Of a stretch of DNA of 64,000 bases, positions 23,301 through 33,806 are shown in pieces. Each line of letters starts with the position of its first letter. Position 1 is the first letter of the stretch. The notes below the pieces were generated by a model. That model worked only from the letters and a program-made list of their open reading frames with translations. It was not told where the DNA came from and ran no database searches. Source of the stretch: Eriocheir sinensis (lineage: Eukaryota > Arthropoda > Malacostraca > Decapoda > Varunidae); assembly GCF_024679095.1 (NCBI RefSeq), contig NC_066544.1, forward strand, positions 5,705,024 through 5,769,023, read 5' to 3'. A program made the translations under genes and the position numbers.

Positions 23301-23408
23301 AGCTGATTGCTCTCCTTCGTCGGCGCCACCCTCGACGCTGCTCGAATCACGTGTTTTTGTGCCTGTGTCTGCGTCACAAGAACTGGGCGCGCCCGTCGCC
23401 CATCTTTC

Positions 23409-24647
23409 CTAACGTTCGTCGTCCTTCGCAGCGGCGGGCTTGAGCAGCACCTCGAGCCTGGCAATCAAAAGGGCCAGACGTGGGCGTTGGTGGGAGCAGG
23501 GGCTGAGGGCGCCTCTCATCCAGGTGAAGACGCCGGCCAGCTGTGGGCGGCGGAAGGGGAAGCCGTCGCTGAACAGCGCCTCCTTGATGAGGTAGCCGAG
23601 CGAGTACGCGTCAGTGTTCTCGTGGCACGAGGCGGCGTCGTGGTGCTCCGCCAGCAACTCCGGGGCTAGCCACGGGTAGAGGGCGGGGTCGGCGACCCGG
23701 GGATAGATCCCCGTCGTGCCCACCCGCCTGGCCAGGCCGAGGTCAATCACTGTGACCTCCGGACCGCTGCTGCCCGCGCGCACGCACACGTTTCTGCCCG
23801 AGAGGTCGTTGTGGGCAAAGCCTCTCTTATTGACGTTCTGCAGCGTGCGAGCCACCTGTAGCAACACACTGAGCTTGTCCCTCCGTTTGGCGCCCGCGTT
23901 GAAGTAGCTGTCGGCCGTCACCCCGGCGTAGTCACTCACCAGCTGGCGAGTCTTGACGCAGACGCCGACCAGCCCCTGCACGCCCTCCATCCGCAGCCTG
24001 GCCAGCATGGCTGCCTCCTTGACCAGGCTCTGCAGCCCAAGTTCAGGGAAGGTCTTGATGACCAGCTCGTCCCCGCTCTCAGGGTCACAGACCTTACAGC
24101 ACGAGCCGTAGGACCCGGCGCCCAGGTAACCACTCCCGGAGCTGCTCAGCTTCTTCATCTGGCGCTCCGTCATGATGGGGACGCCCAGCTTCATGAGGAG
24201 ACGCGCCACTCGCCGCTCGTCATTAGCATCGTCCTTGTAGATGCAGTACTGCTCCGTGGCCTTGGTAACCGATCCCTTGCGTCTCTGGACGACGAAAAGC
24301 GCTGCTCGGCGGCCGTGCTGCGGCGAACGCTTGGCTTTGCCAAACCTCTGGTGCTTCGTCGCCGTCAGACACTCGGTGTTCCCAAACTCCACGTTCCTTC
24401 TCTTTGCCGCCTTCCGCGGGCCGACCATTTCCTTTAGCGTTTGAGAGTCTGTCGTATTTTTTCCTCTGTTTTGAATAACGAATTCACCAGGCACACACCT
24501 CCGTTTCTTCACTACCACTGAAGGGTTTTCAACATCTGAAGGAAGACACTTCCGCTTGCCGAGTTCGCTCACCGCCCTACAGTAAGGCCCAGACATGATG
24601 GGGCCGGAGGCCGCGCCGTGCTGCTGCCGTGTCTTGTTTCTCCGCAT
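23409..24647 (-). CDS. single-exon, non-RD protein kinase with N-terminal nuclear signals (kinase copy 1)
   Basis: A 412-residue, intronless frame. The kinase domain spans about residues 170-405: glycine loop LGAGSYGS (175-182), VAIK-type lysine K198, helix-C glutamate E211, catalytic loop HNDLSGRN (279-286; D281 and N286 intact, Asn in place of the HRD arginine, so a non-RD kinase), metal site DLG (302-304), APE (328-330), helix-F Asp D346. All residues needed for phosphotransfer to protein Ser/Thr or Tyr are present. The N-terminal ~165 residues are basic and probably disordered, with KRK...KKRR (31-50) resembling a bipartite nuclear signal and AAKRR at 80-84. The first ~7 codons lie in an inserted inverted-repeat transposon that displaced the ancestral ATG. 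A TAG at 23409-23411 removes an acidic tail still readable downstream and in copy 2. I cannot assign a subfamily; a lineage-specific host family or a gene of viral origin are both possible. Confidence 0.85.
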   Translation of the reverse strand: MRRNKTRQQHGAASGPIMSGPYCRAVSELGKRKCLPSDVENPSVVVKKRRCVPGEFVIQNRGKNTTDSQTLKEMVGPRKAAKRRNVEFGNTECLTATKHQRFGKAKRSPQHGRRAALFVVQRRKGSVTKATEQYCIYKDDANDERRVARLLMKLGVPIMTERQMKKLSSSGSGYLGAGSYGSCCKVCDPESGDELVIKTFPELGLQSLVKEAAMLARLRMEGVQGLVGVCVKTRQLVSDYAGVTADSYFNAGAKRRDKLSVLLQVARTLQNVNKRGFAHNDLSGRNVCVRAGSSGPEVTVIDLGLARRVGTTGIYPRVADPALYPWLAPELLAEHHDAASCHENTDAYSLGYLIKEALFSDGFPFRRPQLAGVFTWMRGALSPCSHQRPRLALLIARLEVLLKPAAAKDDER

Positions 24648-25041
24648 CTTCCTCCTTCTGGCCGCCCGTTTTGTTTAGAAACCAAAAGGCGGATTGCTAT
24701 GAACGCGTATCCGTCTACGCAGCTAGTAAGGTAAGACAATTTTGTTTTTTGAAAAGAGCAAGATGCAATTCCAGCAAATTTACTGATGAATCGCTGCATG
24801 AAGGCTATTTATTGATTCATCACTTTACCTTTTACAAAACAGAGTGCTGTACTGGATTCATCGATGTTTTCCTATGAAAGAATAAAACAATATGCCATCC
24901 CGTGCTTGAAAACACTGGGGACAGCCATGTATACCCGACCAGCTGCGTACACGGATCCGTACGTGTTCATAGCGATCCACCTTTTGTTTTGTCAACAGAA
25001 TGGACGGCCAGAAATAGGAGGGCGGGGAGAAACACAAAACC
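24630..25041. mobile_element. MITE-like element with ~95-100-bp terminal inverted repeats, inserted in the 5' end of kinase copy 1
   Basis: The left terminus (from about 24630: TTTCTCCGCATCTTCC..TTCTGGCCGCC..AAAAGGCGGATTGCTATGAAC) and right terminus (25041 reading leftwards: TTTCTCCCC..TTCTGGCCGTCC..AAAAGGTGGATCGCTATGAAC) are inverted copies of about 75-80% identity over ~95-100 bp. The ~210-bp core carries no transposase. Comparison with kinase copy 2 defines the edges: there, ATGGATCCCCGG runs straight into CAGCAGCACGGC, whereas here ~410 bp separate the two. A target duplication is not obvious. Superfamily unknown. Confidence 0.85.
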
Positions 25042-25300
25042 AGGGATCCATGCTACTGTTGAGCCGTTGTCTGTCTAGTCACTCTAGTCATAGTCTAGTG
25101 TGTCGATTTGACACGTCACCTCAGATCAAGCAGTGTTGTTTTAGGAAGCTTGAGTCTATTACGGACGGTGTCAAAGTCTGCAGCTGTTTGGCACTTCCTC
25201 TCTTCGCAGGAACAGAAGTACACGGGCCTGCCATTCCTGCCTGACCCGCTACCGTCTCTGTTTTGCTCCGTGACAGTGGAAGCAGTATTGTTTTCGTCGT
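25042..25300 (-). other. 5' flank shared with kinase copy 2
   Basis: Read on the minus strand, this aligns with 27565-27776 upstream of copy 2 (shared blocks: CCGTCCGTAATAGA or TGTCCGTAATAGA, CCTAAAACAACAC, GTGTCAAATCG, CAGTAG(C/T)ATGGATCCC) at about 70-75% identity. So the duplication included promoter or 5' UTR. The ancestral start ATGGATCCC survives at 25045-25051 but is now cut off from the kinase by the MITE. Confidence 0.75.
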
Positions 25301-25307
25301 TGTCCGG
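25116..25307 (-). CDS. candidate short exon or peptide upstream of the kinase, unassigned
   Basis: Behind a (TC)n tract and TTACAG (a good 3' splice-site shape), the minus strand is open for 63 codons to a TGA at 25116-25118. It contains RPVYFCSCEERKCQTAADFD and TVRNRLKLPKTTLLDLR. The homologous segment before copy 2 (27628-27732) keeps the same frame and the same terminal TGA despite a 3-bp indel, reading FCPCEGR...VRNRSKLPKTT. Frame and stop conservation suggest a former coding exon, either the last exon of another gene or part of a larger duplicated unit. No domain recognised; the conserved CxC could be structural. It could still be UTR homology that is open by chance. Confidence 0.35.
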   Translation of the reverse strand, partial: PDNDENNTASTVTEQNRDGSGSGRNGRPVYFCSCEERKCQTAADFDTVRNRLKLPKTTLLDLR

Positions 25308-25318
25308 CTGTAATTTTC

Positions 25319-25890
<572 letters not shown>

Positions 25891-25892
25891 TT

Positions 25893-25894
<2 letters not shown>

Positions 25895-25971
<77 letters not shown>
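25895..25971. repeat. (GT)38 microsatellite
   Basis: Uninterrupted GT. Confidence 0.98.
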
Positions 25972-25973
<2 letters not shown>

Positions 25974-26133
25974 GCGTGCCAGGTATAGTCTTGTGGGTGT
26001 TGCTGATTAGAAACACTTCATACTTAATACCAATAAATTTAACCCAACACACACAAAAAGAATCATACAATATCTTCAATGCAAGTAAGACCAAGGGATA
26101 AATCTTTACCTTTATGAGAGAAAACTTGACCAG

Positions 26134-26135
<2 letters not shown>

Positions 26136-26215
<80 letters not shown>

Positions 26216-26223
26216 TTCCCTTC

Positions 26224-26256
<33 letters not shown>
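26136..26256. repeat. (TC)38 and (CA)16 microsatellites
   Basis: TC at 26136-26211 and CA at 26225-26256, separated by a 13-bp spacer. Confidence 0.97.
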
Positions 26257-26259
<3 letters not shown>

Positions 26260-26298
26260 AAAGCAACACACTCCATCTGTCGTCCTGAGAGATCGTTA

Positions 26299-26580
26299 GG
26301 GAGGTGGGAGATGGGAGAGGGGGCGGGGAGGATGCTGAGGGGGCAGGGGGCGAGGGGGGGCGAGGGGGGGAGCACAGTAAAGAATGGGAGCATACGTGGG
26401 AGGCCTTAGTACGTTACGGCGGGAGGGGGGGGCAGGGGGGGGCGTGGAGAGTATGTGAAGGGAGGATGGAGGGGGCGAAGGGAAGGGAGGCTGTGGGTGG
26501 CGTGGCGGGGGGGGGGGAGGGGGGGGATGCAACATGTGGAGGTGAGGGGGTGGGGGAGGGGAGAGGGGGAGGGGCGTGGA
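26299..26580. other. very G-rich segment with quadruplex potential
   Basis: Dense G runs of 4-10 (for example around 26345-26370, 26420-26445 and 26505-26527) separated by 1-4 bases. Purine- and G-rich sequence with a GGA run (26622-26655) and GGGTGAGGGGAAGGGGTGAGG repeats continues to 27090. Confidence 0.75.
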
Positions 26581-27090
26581 GAGAGAGAGTACAGAGTGAC
26601 GTAGAGGGACGTGTTGTGGGTAGGAGGAGGAGGAGGAGGAGGAGGAAGAGGAGGAGGTGGAGAAGGAGGGGGAGGAGAAGGAGAAGGATGAGTAGGAGGA
26701 AAAGAAGAACATGTCAGAGGAGGAAAAGAAGGAAATATGAGCAGGAAGAAAACAGCGAAGAGTAGGGAAAATAAAAGGAAAAAAGCTCAAGAAAAGAAGA
26801 AGTAACGGAAGAAGGGTTGGAGAGAGATGTATAGTGAGAGGGTGATGGGATATAGGGGGAGATGAAAACGGGCAATGGTGAGGGAATGGGTGAAGGGAGT
26901 GGGGGTAGGAGGCGGAGAATGTTGTGAGGAAGTGAAGGAAGGAGATGTGAAGTAGGCGGCGAGTGTGATGTGGTGGAGATAAGTGTGGGTGAGTGGTGAG
27001 GGAAGGGGTGAGGGGAAGGGAAGGTAGGCGTGGGTGAAGGGGGAAGGGGTGAGGAGAAGGGGAGGTAGGCGTGGGTGAGGGGGGGTGCGG

Positions 27091-27564
27091 CAGGGTGCTT
27101 TGGAAGGGGTAATCTTGTGCAGGTCCGCCGAGTGCCCGCCGCCCCCGTTAAGGCAGGAGGTAAGCAGGTGATGTGTATGCCCCGGCCCCTCACACCTGCC
27201 CACCTGATGTGCTAACCAGGTGCACTTGTTCCTCCTGTGTGCCGCCATGACCTCACTCACTCCTTCTCACTCTCTCTTCCTTCTCTCCTTGTTCCTCCTG
27301 TGTACAGTCATGCCCTTCCTCTCTCTCGCTCTCTTCCTTCCTCCAACGACATTTCATTAACTTTATCTCTCTCATTCTTCGTCTCTATTATTTTCTCCCT
27401 CTTCTCCACCCAAACACCCTTTATCTCTCCCTTCCTTCCACTACGTTCCCCCTTTAGCTTCCTTCCCTCCCCGATTCCAGCGGCAGTAGGCCGAATGGCT
27501 CAGGAGCTATAGTGATGACAACAGTAAAAATTAAAATTAACAGCCAGAGAACGCTCAAAACAAG
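27091..27564. other. unique then pyrimidine-rich spacer, no gene
   Basis: 27110-27250 is mixed with several CAGGT/CACCTG motifs. 27240-27480 is CTC/TTCC-rich, with TTGTTCCTCCTGTGT seen twice (27226 and 27289). Confidence 0.45.
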
Positions 27565-27776
27565 TCAGACTGCTTCCGCTGTCGCGGGACGTTTATAGAG
27601 ACGGTGACCGGTGGATGGTTCATATGATTCTGTCCCTGCGAAGGGAGAAATATATTCCAACCAGCTCTAGATTCCGGCAGTGTCCGTAATAGATCCAAGC
27701 TCCCTAAAACAACACAGTTTGATCCGAGGTGATGTGTCAAATCGGCGCCCTATACAGACGACTATTCAGCAGTAGT
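27565..27776 (+). other. 5' flank shared with kinase copy 1
   Basis: Homologous to 25042-25300 in inverted orientation. It contains the degraded counterpart (27628-27732) of the short open frame at 25116-25307, with a TGA directly before it. Confidence 0.75.
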
Positions 27777-30237
27777 ATGGATCCCCGGCAGCAGCACGGC
27801 GCGGCCTCGGGCCCCAGCGTGTCTGGGCCTTACTCTCTGGAGGTGAGCAAACTCCGTAAGCGGAAGTGTCTTCCTTCAGAGGATGAAAGCCCTTCAGTGG
27901 TAATGAAGAAACGGAGGTGTGTGGCTGATGAATGCGTCATTCGGAATACAGGAGAAACTACGACAGACTCTCAAACACTAAAGAAAATGGTCGGCCAGCG
28001 GAAGGCGGCGAAGAGAAGGAACGTGGAGTTTGGGAACACCGAGTGTCTGATGGCGACGAAGCGCCTGAGGTTCGGCAAAGCCAAGCGTTCGCCGCAGCAC
28101 GGCCGCAGAGCCGCGCTTTTCGGCGTCTAGAGACGTAAGGGATCGGTTACCAAGGCCGCGGAGCGGTGCTGCATCTACTCATACAAGGAAGATGCTAAGG
28201 ACGAGCGGCGAGTGGCGCTAAAATTACTGGCTCACGGCGTAGATGGTAAAGTTTTGAACTGGATCAGGGCGTGGCTTAGTGGTAGGAAGCAGAGAGTGCA
28301 AATCAATGGTAGGAAATCTGAATGGGGCAGTGTTACGAGTGGAGTCCCACAGGGGTCGGTGCTGGGTCCTCTGCTTTTTATTATTTACATCAATGACTTG
28401 GACACAGGAATTAGTAGCGATGTCAGTAAGTTCGCAGATGATACCAAGATCGGTAGAGTAATCCACTCAGACAGCGACGCTATCGTTCTCCAGGATGAGC
28501 TTGACAGACTATATGATTGGGCGAGGAAGTGGCAGATGGAATTCAATGTCGGGAAGTGTAGCATTTTGAGTGTAGGTAGGAATAACCCCTTACACAATTA
28601 CTCCTTGAATGACACTCCGCTAAGCAGGTCTGGGCGTGAGAGAGACTTAGGAGTCCTAGTGAGCGCTGACCTCCGTCCTAGGGCTCAATGCATTCAGGCT
28701 AAAAATCGGGCAAACAGAGTACTAGGTTTCATCTCAAGGAGCGTGACCAATGGGAGCGCTGAAGTCATCCTCAAACTTTACTTAGCACTAGTTAGACCTC
28801 ATCTCGATTATGCAGCTCAGTTCTGGTCCACCTCCTATAGAATGGATATCAAGGTGCTAGAATCTGTACAGAGGAGGATGACAAAGATGATTCAGGGGGT
28901 GAGAAACTTGTCTTATGAAGACAGGCTGAAGCATTTAAATCTACACTCTCTAGAAAGGCGAAGGTTGCGAGGAGACTTGATCGAAGTTTATAAATGGATG
29001 AAGGGATTTAATAAAGGGGATGTCAATAAACTTTTGAGAGTGAAAGAGCCAGGTAGGACGCGTGGCAATGGTTTTAAGTTAGACAAATTCAGATTCAACA
29101 AAGACATAGGCAAGAATTGGTTCACCAATAGAGTGGTGGATGAATGGGACAGGCTTGGGAGCCATGTTGTGGGTGCCAATACCATAGATACATTCTAGAA
29201 GAGGTTAGATAAAGCCATGGATGGTGAGGTAAGGTGGGGTTGAGTGTACAGGAGCTGCCTTGTATAGGCCAACCGGCCTCTTGCAGACTCCTTACGATCT
29301 TATGTTCTTATGTTCTTATGTCTCCTCAAGAAGCTGGGCGTCCCCATCATGTCGGAGCGCCAGATGAAGAAGCTGAGCAGCTCCGGGAGTGGTTACCTGG
29401 GAGCCGGGTCCTACGGCTCGTGCTGTAAGGTCCGTGACCCTGAGAGCGGGGACGAGCTGGCCATCAAGACCTTCCCTGAGCTTGGGCTGCAGAGCCTGGT
29501 CAAGGAGGCAGCCATGCTGACCAGGCTGCGGATGGAGGGCGTGCAGGGGCTGGTCGGCGTCTGCGTCAAGACTCGCCAGCTGGTGAGTGACTACGCTGGG
29601 GTGACGGCCGACAGCTACTTCAACGCGGGCGCCAAACGGAGGGACAAGCTCAGTGTGTTGCTACAGGTGGCTCGCACGCTGCAGAACGTCAATAAGAGAG
29701 GCTTTGCCCACAACGACCTCTCGGGCAGAAACGTGTGCGTGCGCGCGGGCAGCAGCGGTCCGGAGGTCACAGTGATTGACCTCGGCCTGGCCAGGCGGGT
29801 GGGCACGACGGGGATCTATCCCCGGGTCACCGACCCCGCCCACTACCCGTGGCTAGCCCCGGAGCTGCTGGCGGAGCACCATGACACCGCCTCGTGCCAC
29901 GAGGACACTGACACGTACTCGCTCGGCTACCTCATCAAGGAGGCGCTGTTCAGCGAGGGCTTCCCCTTCCGCCGCCCGCAGCTGGCCGGCGTTTTCACCT
30001 GGATGAGAGGCGCCCTCAGCCCCTGCTTCCACCAACGCCCACGTCTGGCCCTTTTTTATTGCCAGGCTCGAGGCGCTGCTAAGGCCCGCCGCTGCGAAGG
30101 ACGACGAACAGCAGAAGGAGAGGTGGGCGACAGATGCACCTAGTGCTTGTGACGCAGACACAGGCACAATAACATGTGATTTGAGCAGCACCGAGGGTGG
30201 CGCCGAGGAAGGAGAGCAGTCGGTTGAATTTCACTAA
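27777..30237 (+). pseudogene. kinase copy 2: nonsense codon, LINE insertion and frameshift
   Basis: Starts at ATG 27777 (MDPRQQHGAASGP) and is collinear with copy 1. Three lesions: a TAG at 28128-28130 where copy 1 has CAG (Gln); a 1.1-kb LINE inserted at about 28218 between codons for ...DERRVA and LLKKLGVP...; and a +1 frameshift in a T run at about 30055. Beyond the frameshift the original frame stays open to TAA 30235-30237, giving ~40 acidic, Glu/Ser/Thr-rich residues absent from the shorter copy 1. The kinase half still holds every catalytic motif (GAGSYGS, AIK, HNDLSGRN, DLG, APE). Identity to copy 1 is about 80% before the LINE but about 98% at the DNA level across 29390-29830, including silent sites. 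An ATG in the LINE's 3' tail (29310) reads in frame into the kinase domain for 277 codons, so a truncated product without the N-terminal region is conceivable. Confidence 0.9.
28218..29320 (+). mobile_element. 5'-truncated CR1/L2-like LINE inserted in kinase copy 2
   Basis: Encodes the second half of a reverse transcriptase. It starts mid-domain (LLAHGVDGKVLNWIRAWLSG), then SGVPQGSVLGPLLF, catalytic FADD (residues ~74-77 of the frame), LGVLVSADLRP, VLGFISRSV, LVRPHLDYAAQFW, VQRRMTKMIQG, SLERRRLRGDLIEVYKWMKG, TNRVVDEWDRLGS, with a TAG at 29196-29198. This order is standard for CR1/L2- and Jockey-group LINEs. The RT part is continuously open (328 codons), so the insertion is much younger than the relics at 1265, 30440 and 34566. 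The 3' end is CTCTTGCAGACTCCTTACG then CTTATGTTCTTATGTTCTTATG-type short repeats, typical of CR1/L2 tails. No clear target duplication was found. Confidence 0.93.
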
Positions 30238-30369
30238 GCAGCCAAAAAAAATAAAGAAAAAAGGATGACTTGCCTCATGTTAAAAGCCTCGTACTTTCGG
30301 TCGTTTATAGTTTGTACAAAAGGTTTCCAAGTTATGTTGCGTTGAAATATTCCTATCTTAGAAGACTTA

Positions 30370-30410
30370 TTTTTCATTGTTATTATAGTAGTAGTAGTAG
30401 TAGTAGTAGT
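30370..30410. repeat. (AGT)n microsatellite
   Basis: TAGTAGTAG run in an AT-rich flank (30238-30440). Confidence 0.9.
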
Positions 30411-30439
30411 CAAAAGTGAAAAAAAAACAATAATATGAA

Positions 30440-30915
30440 GGAAAGGATACACAAGGAGACAACAAGATTCCAGACAGCCTATATATGACATCTTCTGAGG
30501 ATAGGATTCCCACCCATCATATACATCTAATCTCTATTTAAAGCTTTCAGTTGTGTTAGTCTCAGCCACACAGCTGCTCAGTTTGTTCCACTCATCCATC
30601 ACCCTGTTCGTGGACCACTTCTTGTCTACTTCCTTTCTGAACCTGAATTTATCCAACTTATATCCGTTGGTGTTTGTCTTACTCCAGTTTTTAGTATTGG
30701 TACTTCATCTTAGTCGCCCTAATTAATCACTTTTATCCATTTAAAAGCCTCACTCTAATTACTACGCAGTCTACGCTTTCCAAAGAGCGTATGTTTTTTT
30801 TTTTCCCGTCTTTTGTTCTGCAGAGTTGGAAGAAACCCTCGGGATCCTCCTTCGCCTGCCTCGCTATTCTGGTGAGCGATTCTTTAAATGTTGATTCATT
30901 TTTAAGTTCCTCCAC
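30440..30915 (-). mobile_element. CR1/L2-like LINE relic with the RT core deleted
   Basis: On the minus strand from 30915 a 60-codon frame reads FKESLTRIARQAKEDPEGFF then QLCRTKDGKKKNIRSL, the linker between endonuclease and RT in this LINE group. It runs straight into AFKWIKVIN, then, after stops and a frameshift, NGYKLDKFRFRKEVDKKW, STNRVMDEWNKLSS and TTESFK. The latter pieces match YKWMKGFN, NGFKLDKFRF and TNRVVDEWDRLGS of the 28218 element. The whole RT catalytic region is missing between them. The element ends in CTCCTTGTGTATCC near 30440. Confidence 0.85.
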
Positions 30916-32160
30916 ACAACCATAATATTCCAGCTACTCCAGTTTGTTTAGTCCTCCACCCACTTGTCTACACGGTATCTTAGCGCCTCCACCTGGTAAG
31001 CGTTTCTCCACCTGTTGATGCATCAGCATGCTTCTCCACACAACAGTAATACTCCATCTGGTTCAGTTAAAAAAAATTTCACTCATTTAATCTCCTCCTC
31101 CGCCTCCTCCACCTGATCCACGGGATATTAAACACTCATCCACATGCTGAAAATAAAGCCACTTCTCTACACCTGCTCTGACTCCACTTTATGAACGGAG
31201 TGGAGTTATGAAATCTTCCACGCATTAACCAGACTGCATGGACTTTTCAACCTGCTCCACGCAAAGCAAACACAACGCCAGTACTGTGAATAGTGTTCTT
31301 TCAATCCACATGCTCACCCCAACTTGATAATTAGGGGGGGAGATGAGTGTCGAGTGTATATATTATTACTCCATAACAAAGACCAGCCCTGACAACCCTT
31401 GCCTAACCCTTCCGTTCCTCCCTCGTCAAGTAAACCAATCACAAAACTCGTTCAGTCTTCCACTCGTCCTCGTCTCCTCCATCTAGTTCACGGAATCCCA
31501 TACACTCCTTCAATGTTACAATCCACGCAGCTTTTATCCACCTGCTTAGACTCTACCTTGAAAAAAAAATGGAGTTATTGTCTTTCACGCATCCAGGTGT
31601 CTTTCAACCTCCTCCACCTGACCCAAGGAATCACCACTTGAAAAACAATTAGCACATTCCTCAACATCACGATATTACATTCAGTTCATTTTTTCTCCCC
31701 CTCATCATACGTGCTTAGCTTCCTTCAATCCACATAATGCTGAACACTTCAATCTGCTGGAGTTCACGCCCCTTCTATTCATTTGGTCTACCGCCCTACA
31801 ACTACCTCTACCTCTACCTCCACGACTACCGCTGGGATGTTGTAGGAGTCATTACTTCCATATTACTATTTTCTATACAGCTGATGAATAAACTAACAGA
31901 AGCTCTAACTCTTGACTTATTTTTTTTGTACTAACAATCTATTCCGCTTCGTTCTCTCTGTCTTATCGTTACTCTTGGCTCCACTTTCGATATCAAACAA
32001 GTATTTTGGATTTTTTTTCGCAGGTAAAATATTTTAATTAACATACCAAACCTTCTCTCGCACCTGCACGCGGTTATATCTCAGCTGTCATTCACTTATC
32101 CACCTGGTCCACGTGATGCCAAAACCTCCTCCACCACATATCACTAATATTGCACACAGC
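30916..32160 (-). repeat. diverged TCCACCTG-type dispersed repeat, several units
   Basis: Units share CTCCTCCACCTGATCCACGG-like cores at about 30990, 31105, 31478, 31612 and 32098, often followed by ATRCCAAACACTC. The block CTCCACTTTATGAACGGAGT then GGAGTTATGAAATCTTCCAC (31180-31223) is an inverted copy of 22043-22083. AT-rich unique sequence (31640-32090) lies between units. Confidence 0.65.
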
Positions 32161-33292
<1,132 letters not shown>

Positions 33293-33516
33293 GGTGGGTG
33301 GGTCGGTTACAAAAGGTATGGGGAGAGGGAGCGAGAGGAAAAAAAGTGAGCGAGAGGAAAAAATGATAAAGAAGTGGCATGTGGAGGACGGTTAATATTG
33401 TTGTTTTTTTCGCTGTATTTTTATTTTTCAAGTATGTTAATGTCTTCCGGAGATACGTGTTGTTCTCTCTCTCTCTCTCTCTCACCTTCTGTTTCTCCTC
33501 TCTCCCCTGCTGTGTA

Positions 33517-33806
<290 letters not shown>

